NCBI RefSeq assembly: GCF_030269925.1
Contig: NC_085135.1
Location: 4,154,753 to 4,218,752 of the forward strand
Length of the DNA: 64,000 nt
Origin: Bombyx mori
Taxonomy: Eukaryota; Arthropoda; Insecta; Lepidoptera; Bombycidae
Reading direction: 5' to 3'
The translations under genes were made by a program, and so were the position numbers. Within the stretch, counting starts at the first letter, position 1; the number at the start of each line of letters is the position of its first letter. This document shows, one piece after another, positions 10,134 to 19,075 of the stretch. The notes under the pieces are model-generated. The model had not been told where the DNA came from. It saw only the letters and a list, made by a program, of their open reading frames with translations, and did no database searches.

Positions 10134-12491
10134 CGGGGCTACGTCCATCGCTCCCTCGTCTGTCCCGCCCTGCGGCTCTTCTGGTGCCGCGGCGGGAACT
10201 GACTCACCGGCTGCCCTTTTTGCAGCCGGCTTCTTTTTCTTTCCGCCCCTCCTCGTTTTTGTAGAGGAGGGGGCGGACTTGCACGCCGGGCCCCCGGCCC
10301 GGTGGTCGGCCTTCCTTTTAGCCGCGTCGCACAAGACACAGTGCGGCGCGGCTGCGGTGCAGGAGGCTGCCTTGTGCCCCGGTTGGCCGCAGCGGAAGCA
10401 CAGGTCACTGCGGTCCACTGTCGAGGGGCACTTGGCGAGGCCGTGGCCGGTGCCGAAGCACCGAAGACAACGCCACGGCCTGCTCTCCTGCAGTTGCACG
10501 TGGGCCACTACCCAGCCCACGCGCAGCCATCCTGGGCTGTCCGAAGGCCGACCCTGTGGAGGGGTGGCCAGGAGGTTCGCCGTTGCTACCGGGCAACGCG
10601 CCCACGTCGTCCGGGTTCCGGAGTACGTCGCCCGGAGCTCCCCGACTTTGACGTCGGCGAGGGCGCAGTTGCCCTGCGACGCGATGGCCGCGGCGACCTC
10701 CTCTTTCGTGGCGCACTCGTCGAGGCCCGTAATCTTCACCTCCGCCATCTTTACGGGCCGCGCGATGCGCACCACCTCGGGGTCCGGCAAGATTTCCCGC
10801 AGACGGACCGCCAGTTTTTCTGCCGCGGCGCTGGAATTCGCGCCGGGGCATTCTACCAGGCGGGCCCCGTTGGCCGTCTGCCGAACCTTAAGGCCACCCT
10901 CCACGCCGAGGGCGTCCACATTTACGCCGCCGCGCGCCTGAGTCATCACGTCGTGGTACGTGATGCCCCGTTCTTTGGCGGCCGGCAGCAGCTCCACGAC
11001 TACTGCAGCCGACCGCGGGGCGCGCGGCCTCCTTCGTCCAGTTCGGCCCCTAGGCTCCGCTCGACCCTCTTGACGGGGAGCGGCGGCCGTAGGGGCGGGC
11101 TTGGGGCGCGGCACGACAGGCGCCGCAACCTTTTTGGGCCCGCGCCGCACCACCGTCGTCCAGGCCTCGTCCATGTTGGCCGGGGCTGGGGGCAGTGGGC
11201 GAGGCTGGGGGGTCGGTGCCGGTTTGGCGGCGTTGGTCCGCCCCTTCTTTTTGTTTCGGCTCCTGCCAGGCCCCGCCTTCGCAGGCTTGGACGGGGCAGG
11301 AGCGGACACCGGTTTTGATGCAGGGGCCGTGGGTGCCGGCGCCCCTACAGCCGCGGGTTTAGGTGCAGCCGCAGCGGGAGCTCGCGCGGGTGTAGCCTTC
11401 TTCTTCCCGCTGTATGCTTTTACAGCGGGCTGCACACTCCTGCGGGGTGCCGGCACAGGCGTACTTCCGTTAGCCTCGTGAGCGAGGGGCGGTCTCGCGC
11501 GCTCCACTTTGGAGCTGCGCGCCTCCTGTATGAGGAGCTGCCGCCTCAACTCGTCCACCTCACTGAGGCCTTCCGCTTCGGGCGGAGGAGGGGCAGGGGC
11601 CGAGCTGCGTTGCCGCTCGATGAGGTCGGCAACCATGGTCCTCAACTCGGCCATGTCCACTCGCAGCTGCCCATTCTCCGCCCGAAGTTTGCCATTCTCG
11701 TTCGAGAGTTGCTCGAGGCGGGCGTGCTGCAGGGCCACTTCCTGCCGCAAGCCCGCCGTCTCCGTCGTTGTGGTGCGGTCTACCACTTCCCTCAGACGTT
11801 CTTCTAGGGTGGCCGCTCCGGATTTTAAGGCCCGCACGCAGTCACCCTTGAGTCCACCGCCGGATGTTGCCACGACTGCGGAAACTAATTTTCCGACCAC
11901 CTCGAAAGCTCGGAGGGGGTCAGAGGGACCCACCTCCGTTAGGGAGCGCTCTAGGCGCTGAACCACTCCAATCTCAAATTTTTCCCGGGCCTCACGGCAG
12001 GCGGCCCTGGACTGCGCCGAGGAGGCAGCGTCCAGTCCGCAAGAGGAACTTTTTTCGAAGCCGGTGGCGGGCGACGCCGCAGCAGTCGCCGGCCCTTCCG
12101 CCAACGCCATATATTTGGCGCTGGCAGGCTCACCCTCGGACGAGTCAGACGGAGCAGAGGATGCCGGCTGTCGGGCCGACTTCCGCTTCCGCCGAGTCCG
12201 CTGTCGCGTGTCGGTGAACAGCGCCGGTGTCTCCCGCCCACTGGACGCGTCGCCCCTCGCGGAGCTCCGCGCCGAGTAGAGCGAGATAAGGCTCTCGCAG
12301 CGCTCGAGGCGCACGGTGGGGACCCTGTCCCTTACGCGACCCGTGCTGTCGCCCCCTTCTGCGTGACAGTGTGTGCCCCCCCCAGAAACGGTGGGGCAGC
12401 GTGCGGCCGATCGCTCGACCGCACGGAGGGATTCTCCCCCCGCGGAGCGGGAGGTACCCTCCTGGGGTATTACTTTTCTCACAGATGTCAT
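10131..12491 (-). CDS. R1-A ORF1 (gag-like RNA-binding protein)
   Basis: This is an intact 786-codon frame. The start at 12491 (MTSVRKVIPQEGTSRS) is preceded by an A-rich minus-strand context. The N-terminus is serine/acidic-rich. A coiled coil spans about residues 240-300 (LEQLSNENGKLRAENGQLRV, then MAELRTMVADLIERQRS). A long proline/alanine/lysine-rich basic linker follows at about 330-480. The region near GITYHDVMTQARGGVNVDAL onward resembles the conserved R1-clade ORF1 fold. Three zinc knuckles close the protein: CLRCFGTGHGLAKC, CFRCGQPGHKAASC and a third starting CVLCDAAKRKADH. It would package element RNA and accompany it to the target. The protein ends MDVAP before the coupled ORF2. 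Confidence 0.88.
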   Translation of the reverse strand: MTSVRKVIPQEGTSRSAGGESLRAVERSAARCPTVSGGGTHCHAEGGDSTGRVRDRVPTVRLERCESLISLYSARSSARGDASSGRETPALFTDTRQRTRRKRKSARQPASSAPSDSSEGEPASAKYMALAEGPATAAASPATGFEKSSSCGLDAASSAQSRAACREAREKFEIGVVQRLERSLTEVGPSDPLRAFEVVGKLVSAVVATSGGGLKGDCVRALKSGAATLEERLREVVDRTTTTETAGLRQEVALQHARLEQLSNENGKLRAENGQLRVDMAELRTMVADLIERQRSSAPAPPPPEAEGLSEVDELRRQLLIQEARSSKVERARPPLAHEANGSTPVPAPRRSVQPAVKAYSGKKKATPARAPAAAAPKPAAVGAPAPTAPASKPVSAPAPSKPAKAGPGRSRNKKKGRTNAAKPAPTPQPRPLPPAPANMDEAWTTVVRRGPKKVAAPVVPRPKPAPTAAAPRQEGRAEPRGRTGRRRPRAPRSAAVVVELLPAAKERGITYHDVMTQARGGVNVDALGVEGGLKVRQTANGARLVECPGANSSAAAEKLAVRLREILPDPEVVRIARPVKMAEVKITGLDECATKEEVAAAIASQGNCALADVKVGELRATYSGTRTTWARCPVATANLLATPPQGRPSDSPGWLRVGWVVAHVQLQESRPWRCLRCFGTGHGLAKCPSTVDRSDLCFRCGQPGHKAASCTAAAPHCVLCDAAKRKADHRAGGPACKSAPSSTKTRRGGKKKKPAAKRAAGESVPAAAPEEPQGGTDEGAMDVAP

Positions 12492-13335
12492 TGTTTCATT
12501 TTTCCTTTTTTATTAACCAGGGGTCGGTCCCCTGGGGTCTGGTTGGTACCCTTGGGACTGGACTCCCTCCAGCCATTCATCCCATCGCCGGGCACCAGAG
12601 CTTAGGATTGGGGCATTTTTTAAAGAGGTTTACGTCCTCGCGGCCCCGTGCCTCGCGGCAGCGGCCCCCGTCCCCCACGCGGTGAGGATTACGGGTTGGC
12701 CGGCGGCCCGCCGAGTGCAACGAGCAACACGACAGACCACCGCCCGACGCTCAAAAGAGCAACAACGACGAAGCCACGCCGGTATACCGGTACCCCCCTC
12801 TGGAGGGCGTGCCCCTGTAGCCGAAGCCGGGGACATGGCGACCAGCGGCCGGAAGATGCGTAAGCAACGCCGGCTCACTTCTCCATCGAAAGGCAGGCCA
12901 AAAGTGGCCCACCATCACCCATGGGTTACGTCCGAAACGGGTCGGACGTGACCCGAAGAAAAACAAAAAAAAAAGGGAAGAAGGGGGAAAAGAGAGGGAG
13001 CCCGAGCGTCTCCAGGAGGAACACCCTTCAGCGAGTGAAGGGCGTGGAGAGCCCGCAACTCCCCCTGCTGGTTTTGGTCCGCGTCATCCGATCTCTTTCG
13101 TTGCAAAGCCTAACTAGGCTACCCTACACCTACACCTAACCTACCTCCCTAACACCTAAGAATCCTTGCAACGAAAAAGATCGGACGATACCCCTGGGAG
13201 TGGGACTGTTCCCAGAGGATCCCGTTATCCGCCACCTACGGACGCGCCCGGTGGAAGTCCAGCAAAACTCCCCCACAGACGGAGCCCCCGGCCACGCAGA
13301 GTGCGCGCCGGGGGGCCCGCCCAGGTCCCTCGGGG
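12492..13335 (-). promoter_or_regulatory. 5' UTR / internal promoter region of R1-A
   Basis: About 840 bases precede ORF1, GC-rich overall. They are nearly identical to element B's 5' UTR at 13372-14142 and 14625-14703. Near the middle is a 59-nt degenerate TTAGG-like stretch bordered by 19-bp inverted repeats. R1-clade elements usually carry their promoter inside the 5' UTR. No classical TATA box is obvious. Confidence 0.6.
13088..13184. repeat. 19-bp inverted repeat around a TTAGG-like stretch (R1-A copy)
   Basis: The left arm is 13088-13106 and the right arm is 13166-13184 (TTGCAACGAAAAAGATCGG). They are complementary with one mismatch. The 59-nt loop reads on the minus strand as degenerate TTAGG-like units (GTTAGGGAGGTAGGTTAGG). 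The same structure occurs in element B about 885 bp further on. Confidence 0.75.
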
Positions 13336-14142
13336 GGAGGTACCCTCCTGGGGTAATAAATTTTTAACAGGTGCCATTTTTTTCATGTTTCCTTTTTGAT
13401 TAACCAGGGGTCGGTCCCCTGGGGTCTGGTTGGTACCCTCGGGACTGGACTCCCTCCAGCCATTCATCCCATCGCCGGGCACCAGAGCTTAGGATTGGGG
13501 CATTTTTTAAAGAGGTTTACGTCCTCGCGGCCCCGTGCCTCGCGGCAGCGGCCCCCGTCCCCCACGCGGTGAGGATTACGGGTTGGCCGGCGGCCCGCCG
13601 AGTGCAACGAGCAACACGACAGACCACCGCCCGACGCTCAAAAGAGCAACAACCACGAAGCCACGCCGGTATACCGGTACCCCCCTCTGGAGGGCGTGCC
13701 CCTGTAGCCGAAGCCGGGGACATGGCGACCAGCGGCCGGAAGATGCATAAGCAACGCCGGCTCACTACTCCATCAAAAGGCAGGCCAAAAGTGGCCCACC
13801 ATCTCCCATGGGTTACGTCCGAAACGGGTCGGACGTGACCCGAAGAAAAACAAAAAAGGGGGAAGAAGGGGGAAGAGAGAGGGAGCCCGAGCGTCTCCAG
13901 GAGGAACACCCTTCAGCGAGTGAAGGGCGTGAAGAGCCCGCAACTCCCCCTGCTGGTTTTGGTCCGCGTCATCCGATCTCTTTCGTTGCAAAGCCTAACT
14001 AGGCTATCCTACACCTACACCTAACCTACCTCCCTAACACCTAAGAATCCTTGCAACGAAAAAGATCGGACGATACCCCTGGGAGTGGGACTGTTCCCAG
14101 AGGATCCCGTTATCCGCCACCAACGGACGCGCCCGGTGGAAG
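13336..14142 (-). mobile_element. R1-type element B: ORF1 start and 5' UTR segment
   Basis: This is the upstream part of element B, separated from 5303-6358 by element A. It carries a start region parallel to that of ORF1 (MKKMAPVKNLLPQEGTS, about 13385-13335). The 5' UTR is nearly identical to that of element A, giving an apparent ~887-bp tandem repeat that is really two elements end to end. A CR1 fragment interrupts it at 14143. Confidence 0.82.
13973..14071. repeat. Second copy of the 19-bp inverted repeat (R1-B)
   Basis: It matches 13088-13184 in arms and loop and lies in the 5' UTR of element B. Its conservation in both copies shows it belongs to the element rather than to the insertion site. 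Confidence 0.7.
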
Positions 14143-14624
14143 TTTTTTTTTTTTTTTTTTTATTGCATTTGTAGGCAGACGGGCATACGGCCCACCTGAT
14201 GGTGAGTGGTTACCGTCGCCCATGGACTTCAGCAATGCCAGGGGCAGAGCCAAGCCGCTGCCTACCGCTTAATACTCTCCATAAGCCTCGTTTGAAGAAG
14301 GACATGTCATAGCGCTCGGGAAACACCGTGGAGGGGAGCTCATTCCATAGCCGGATGGTACGTGGCAAAAAAGATCTCTGGAAACGCACTGTGGATGACC
14401 GCAGTGGCTCCAGGTACTATGGATGTATGGTAGTATGGATGAACTCTACTCCGGTGGCGGGCGGTGCGATGGTAAAAACGAGATGCTGGTATCATCTCGA
14501 ACAATTCCTCAGAGCACTTCCCATGGAACATACGGTACAAAATACAGAGGGAACCGAAGTCCCTCCGCAGACCCAGAGGCTCCAAACGATCCGAGAGAAT
14601 GGGATTATCGACAATCCGAACGGC
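14143..14624 (-). mobile_element. CR1-clade LINE 3' fragment
   Basis: A 19-nt poly-A (14161-14143 on the minus strand) ends a 5'-truncated copy. The minus strand encodes a CR1-type ORF2 C-terminus: SLCILYRMFHGKCSEELFEM, IPASRFYHRTARH and, in another frame, NELPSTVFPERYDMSFFKRG. Stops and frame changes break it. It lies inside the 5' UTR of R1 element B, which resumes at 14625 with AGTCCAGC. Only AG is possibly duplicated, so the target duplication is absent or very short. Confidence 0.8.
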
Positions 14625-14703
14625 AGTCCAGCAAAACTCCCCCACAGACGGAGTCCCCGGCCACGCAGTGCGCGCGGCGGGGGGCCCGCCCAGGTCCCTC
14701 GGG
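14625..14703 (-). mobile_element. R1-type element B: extreme 5' end
   Basis: These 79 bases continue the B 5' UTR beyond the CR1 insertion and end at GGG (14703), equivalent to the 5' end of element A at about 13335. They are followed by an unrelated 17-base flank and a T run. Confidence 0.75.
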
Positions 14704-14836
14704 CCCTTCAACGACCTACATTTTTTTTTTTTTTTTGCTAGTCCGGATTAACATCCCTTTAGCCAAGTCATTGGACCGGATACACCCTTCAATGACTTCA
14801 AACTTTTTTTTTCTCTTTTTTTTCTTTTTTTTTTTT
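14704..14836 (-). other. T-rich stretches and possible gypsy tail
   Basis: A 16-T run (14721-14736) and an interrupted T-rich block (about 14804-14836) surround about 65 bases. On the minus strand these read EVIEGCIRSNDLAKGMLIRT, which may be the tail of the adjacent gypsy ORF. The assignment is weak. Confidence 0.35.
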
Positions 14837-15264
14837 ACTCTGCGTGTACGGTAGCATTTGTTGAAACATTTCTTAAACCAGAACATTTATACGGAATTTC
14901 TTCAGAAATAGTGCAAGACCAACCATCGTTTTCTACATTTCCAACACCTGCACCCGAGGTGCCTGAGCTTACATACATTGTATCACTACCCACAGACATA
15001 GTATCGCTATTTGCGGACAAAAATGTCGCTTCTATTGTCAGTGATAGAGTCGTCATCATTATGATCAGTTTCATGAACAAGATTACTTAACCCATCTGTG
15101 TACGCCGTGACGTCATCGTCACTATAGTTTTCAGAAATTTCTAGTAGGCCTGACGGGCCTCGAGGTACTTCGCGTAAGTTTTCATGGGGAAATTTGTACA
15201 CTCTATTAGAACCATTTACATGTCTCAACTTATACCTATCGTTTTCCAAAACTGCAGTCATGTT
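14837..15264 (-). pseudogene. gypsy integrase C-terminal remnant, downstream piece
   Basis: The minus strand reads TAVLENDRYKLRHVNGSN then FPHENLREVPRGPSGLLEI, the kind of sequence found after the integrase core of Ty3/gypsy elements. It then continues through an acidic region in a shifted frame. It joins the piece at 15704-16140 across the BMC1 insertion: the preceding residues KVPFNITA continue into VLENDR once the insertion is ignored. Confidence 0.65.
15253..15264. repeat. Target-site duplication of BMC1 tail, left
   Basis: TGCAGTCATGTT here pairs with TGCAGTAATGTT at 15692-15703, with one mismatch, on the two sides of the BMC1 fragment. Confidence 0.75.
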
Positions 15265-15691
15265 TTTCTTTTTTTTCTTTTTTAAAGATTGAAAGATTAC
15301 TGGTGGCCCGGTGGCCTTTCCAGCTTCACCAGGACAGGTGGGCGAGCAAAGGCTCAGTCAAGAGGGGTGGGATTTGCTAACAACTGCCCGAGCGCCTCCG
15401 AAGGAGACCTAACAACTCAAGAGCAATTGCTTCGCGAATGAATCTACTACCGGATCGGAATCGCGACCCACTGAGAAGATCCGGCGAGAAACTCAGTGGG
15501 CTGATGCATGGGTTATGTTGCACGTCGACCTCTTTGTCGAGTTCGACGAGTACGGTTACTGGGGTTCCTCAGCCTGCTCCTAGTGTTAGAGCTGAAGGTA
15601 TCTAATGCAAGAGTTATTGGATCTGATGGATCCGTAAGGACGTGTCTAGGGTGACTACGGTGACTTGCTCCTGCGTGATCAGGATTCGGGG
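15265..15691 (-). mobile_element. BMC1 3' fragment inserted in gypsy integrase
   Basis: This is a short 5'-truncated BMC1 copy in the minus orientation. It has an A-rich tail (15283-15265 as T-rich on plus), a 3' UTR and the last codons of ORF2. A 12-bp duplication with one mismatch flanks it, and several substitutions separate it from the full-length copies, so it is older than they are. Confidence 0.85.
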
Positions 15692-15703
15692 TGCAGTAAT
15701 GTT

Positions 15704-16140
15704 GAAGGGACCTTTATATTTTCGGTCTAATTTACGAAAACAAAATCCCCAGCGGAAAAGAGTTGGACTTTAGCTTTGCCTCGACTAAACCAAGCTTCTG
15801 TCTGTGCCCATTTTTTGTTTTTTTTTTGTTTTCGCAGGCCTTCGACCGTGCTAAATCAAGATCTAATCTAGAGGGATGTTCACTCTGTTGAAACTTTAGA
15901 TATTTCAAGTGAACTACCCTGAACGGTAAACATCTATTCTATTGGAGTAAACCCTGTTACTCGACAACGTGTACTATTAAGGGCGAGTTGAATATCCCCT
16001 AACTGCTCTTGCCATGATTGGTCCGAGTTACTTTCAGATCAAAAAGTGACTTGTTCATGAAACCGCTTACCATTGAATAAATTACTATGGCTTTGTTTTA
16101 TAAGACTACATTCTGACCTTGAATGGAACATAAAGGGGAA
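15704..16140 (-). pseudogene. gypsy integrase remnant, core C-terminal piece
   Basis: The minus strand gives SDQSWQEQLGDIQLALNSTR then CRVTGFTPIE, a clear Ty3/gypsy integrase catalytic-core end. Stops follow, then KKWAQTEAWFSRGKAKVQLF and AGDFVFV. At least three in-frame stops make it non-functional. It shares its strand with the gag at 17990-18872, so both are likely parts of one element split by the R1-type copy. Confidence 0.75.
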
Positions 16141-17552
16141 GCCAAACACACTCCCTGGACCGTGATAGGGGGGGCACTGGAGAGGCATGGAGTGCCCCTC
16201 TACCTCCGCCGGCTGGTTGGGTCCTATTTGGGGGCCAGGTCGGTCGTATGTACCGGGTACGGTGGGACCCTTCATCGTTTTTCGGTCGTGCGTGGTGTTC
16301 CGCAGGTGTCGGTTCTCGGCCCCCTCTTGTGGAATATCGGGTACGACTGGGTGCTGAGGGGCGCCCTCCTCCCGGGCCTCCGCGTTATTTGTTACGCGGA
16401 CAACACGTTGGTCGTGGCCCGGGGGGATGATTATGGAGAGTCTGCCCGTCTCGCCATAGCGGGGGTGGCCCTCGTCGTCGGAAGGATAAAGAGGCTGGGT
16501 CTCGACGTGGCGCTCAGTAAATCCGAGGCTCTGTGGTTTCACGGGCCGCGGAGGGCGTCACCCGTTGACGCCCACATCGTGGTTGGAGGCGTCCGGATAG
16601 GGGTCGGGGTGCAGTTGAAGTACTTCGGCCTCGGGTTGGACAGCCTTTTCGTGCTCACTTTGCTCAACTGGTCCCCCGATTGATGAGGACGGCGGGTTCT
16701 TTGAGCCGGCTGCTCCCGAATATTGGGGGACCGGATCAGGTTGTGCGCCGCCTCTACGCGGGGGTGGTGCGATCGATGGCCCTGTACGGTGCACCTGTGT
16801 GGGCTGAGCCGCGCAACCGGGCCACTATGGCTCGGTTCCTGCGCCGGCCGCAGCGCACCGTTGCCATCAGGGTCATCCGCGGATATCGCACCGTCTCCTT
16901 CGAGGCGGCGTGTGTGTTGGCGGGGACGCCGCCATGGGAGCTGGAGGCGGAGTCGCTCGCTGCCGACTATCGGTGGCGCAGCGAACTTCGTGCTCGGGGC
17001 GTGGCGCGTCTCCCCGAAAGTGAGCTGCGGGCGCGGAAGGCCCATTCTCGGCGGTTCGTGCTCGAGTCGTGGTCGAGGCGATTGGCCAACCCCACGTGGG
17101 GGCTACGGACCGTCGAGGCGGTTTACCCAGTCTTTGATGAATGGGTGAATCGTGGCGAAGGACGTCTCACCTTTCGTCTGGTGCAGGTGCTGACCGGGCA
17201 CGGATGCTTCGGGAAGTACCTGCGCCGGATAGGGGCTGAGCCGACGACGAGGTGTCACCATTGTGGATACGACCTGGACACGGCGGAGCATACGCTCGCT
17301 GTCTGCCCCGCTTGGGAGGTGCAGCGCCGTGTCCTGGTCGCAAAGATAGGACCTGACTTGTCGCTGCCTGGCGTCGTGGCATCGATGCTTGGTGGCGATG
17401 AGTCCTGGAAGGCTATGCTCGACTTCTGCGAGTGCACCATCTCGCAGGAGGCGGCGGGGCGAGTGAGGCAAAGCTCTCCTCACTACGCAGAAACCCGCCG
17501 CCGCCGAGCAGGGGGTCGGGACCGGGGTAGTATCCGTGACCTGGCCCCCTAA
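16141..17552 (+). pseudogene. R1-type ORF2 fragment with YADN and a frameshift
   Basis: The first frame (to 16683) carries RGVPQVSVLGPLLWNIGYDW and then VICYADNTLVVA, where the second catalytic aspartate of YADD is changed to Asn. PQG is also changed to PQV. At about 16645 a frameshift occurs; the expected FRAHFAQLVPRLM is readable in the next frame. The second frame (16680-17552) runs from AGSLSRLLPNIGG to the CHHCGYDLDTAEHTLAVC zinc motif and a stop at 17552. Loss of the catalytic residue and of the frame makes this a dead copy. Confidence 0.85.
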
Positions 17553-17979
17553 GAGCTAGTGGTCCCACCCGTTTTGTGCGGGGAGAGACCCAGACGTGGG
17601 GTGGTGTGCTTTGCACGCTCACCCGCAGTAGGAAGCCGGGTGATGGTAGACCGCGTTCCCCTGACCGCTCTGGGGGAAGGTGTAACGCGTCGCCATCAAA
17701 GCGGGCTCTCGGCCCGCTGAACGAGGGAACCGGTGGTCGTGTCGCTGGCGGCCGCCGGTCCGGCGTCCGTGGGACGGTGGGATGGATGTAATGTGCTCTG
17801 CGTCAACCCTGTCCCGCCGTTTCAATAGCCCCGACTGGGCTCCGGCCCGGTCCGAGGAAGGGCGCCGGTTGTGAGCGGCAGGAGTTTTTAGTGAGGTTCA
17901 ACTCCCACATACCCCACCTGCCGCGCGGGTGGGGATCCGGCGATTTTCTCCTGTGAAAAAAAAAAAAAAAAAAAAAAAA
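16141..17979 (+). mobile_element. Second R1-type LINE family, 5'-truncated
   Basis: It holds the last ~470 codons of ORF2, a 3' UTR of about 400 bases (17553-17955) and a 24-nt poly-A (17956-17979). The protein is clearly homologous to R1-A ORF2 but diverged throughout, and the 3' UTR is unrelated, so it is a different family. It starts within the RT (NTLPWTVIGGALERHG). It interrupts the minus-strand gypsy. No convincing target duplication is visible. Confidence 0.82.
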
Positions 17980-17989
17980 CTGTAACACA

Positions 17990-18872
17990 CTGAAGCTCTG
18001 GAACACACGTTGACGTCTCTAGTTGGACCTGCCACAGCACCTGGAGCAGTGTCGTTTTTTTTCTTGTAGAGCATGGAACACCCAGAAGCTACATGGCTCG
18101 CATCACCGCACACGTAACAGCTGACTTGCAGGCGAGAGCCGGGTGCCCACAGATGAGGAGGTTGTTCAGGTTTTGCTGGAATATTGAAAAAAGTTTGAGA
18201 GCAGTATCTGTCGCAACACCCTTCAGCACGATGCCCAGGTTTTCCGCAGAAATGGCAGCTTCCACGGAAAAAACTTCGAGAGCGTTTTGGTTCTTTATCA
18301 GGATCTTCGTTTTTTCTTTTGAGGGTAAAGCCACGTAATGTGCGAAATAGATGGTTTTTGGGTGGTAATAACGACAGAGTTCAATTCCCGACTTCTTCTT
18401 CTTCCGGATTCTTTCATCACACTGCGACAGTATTTATATAGCAAATCCGGTGGCTATTTTCTGGCATATTAGCGTCGGGAATCTTCTTTATAAGTTGCCA
18501 TAGTCGGATACCGGCTTCAGCTCGAGCTTTAAGTGAATGTGTGAGAGTCAAAATTAAATCTACACCATCCAATTTCTTCTGTTCGATGATCATTTCGCTC
18601 AGCGTACACCAATTTACAACATCAGCCTCCGGTTCATCCGGGTCAAAATTGACCAATCTGGTTGGTGAGCTCTGGCTAGGTCGATGAACTGACATACTTT
18701 CAGTGATTCTTTGTAAAATGGCTTCCATCCCAGATGAAAATAATGGCATTTGTTCAAACATCATATTGTTGGCCGAATTATTTGATGACTGCAGTGGAGG
18801 TGAGTCCGACACTTCTGATATAAGCTTGAGGGTAGACATTATCTTGCTGAACACCAAGTAAGACGAAGTCAC
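17990..18872 (-). pseudogene. Ty3/gypsy gag remnant
   Basis: The minus-strand frame 18872-18417 reads MTSSYLVFSKIMSTLKL and then RLVNFDPDEPEADVVNWCTL and EQKKLDGVDLILTLTHSLKA, a gag matrix/capsid-type sequence. Further along, KTKILIKNQNALEVFSVEAA and a CCHC knuckle CYVCGDASHVASGC (about 18090-18130) are seen in other frames, so at least two shifts are present. It probably belongs to the same copy as the integrase pieces at 14837-16140. An upstream LTR starts at 18819. Confidence 0.75.
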
Positions 18873-19075
18873 TTTTTGATTCCTGATTTAATAAACAATA
18901 TGTTATCTTAACAATTCACTTTAACACTTGTCCAACTATAACCAGTACGTACAACAGTCACTGAATCACATAACGTAACAAGGATATAGTAAGTGCACCA
19001 GGCAAACGCAGTCCAACGAATGTCCATTGCGAGGCACGTACCGCCTTTTTATACTGGCCGGCGCAGCTGGCTTAT
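18819..19075 (-). repeat. Partial gypsy LTR (same family as solo LTR at 29094)
   Basis: About 257 bases match the 3' part of the solo LTR at 29094-29466, including a TATA-like TTTTTATACT (plus strand). Homology stops after GCTGGCTTA at about 19075. The LTR's 5' end is therefore missing or has been replaced by unrelated sequence. The gag-like open frame starts within this LTR. Confidence 0.75.

Larger units (their letters stand above)
6359..13335 (-). mobile_element. Full-length R1/SART-type LINE (element A)
   Basis: It is a complete 6,977-bp minus-strand element with a 5' UTR (about 13335-12492), ORF1 (12491-10131), ORF2 (10131-6899), a 3' UTR (6898-6385) and a 26-nt poly-A (6384-6359). Thirteen-base target duplications flank it. 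The 5' end (CCCGAGGGACCTGGGCGGG) matches the independent 5' end of element B at 14703, which supports this being the true transcription start. It is inserted in the beginning of ORF1 of a second element of its own family. The endonuclease, YADD-type RT and three zinc knuckles in ORF1 place it in the R1 clade. Confidence 0.88.

Noticed and set aside
13107..13165. Interstitial telomere array
   Set aside because: The units are too degenerate and too few. It is described only as TTAGG-like and belongs to the element's 5' UTR.
12485..14142. True tandem duplication of genomic DNA (~887 bp)
   Set aside because: Target duplications and matching 5' ends show two separate R1-type elements, one inside the other.
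17976..17995. Target duplication AACACACT for the second R1 family
   Set aside because: The right-hand copy is not adjacent to the poly-A (CTGT intervenes) and the left one overlaps ORF2 homology.
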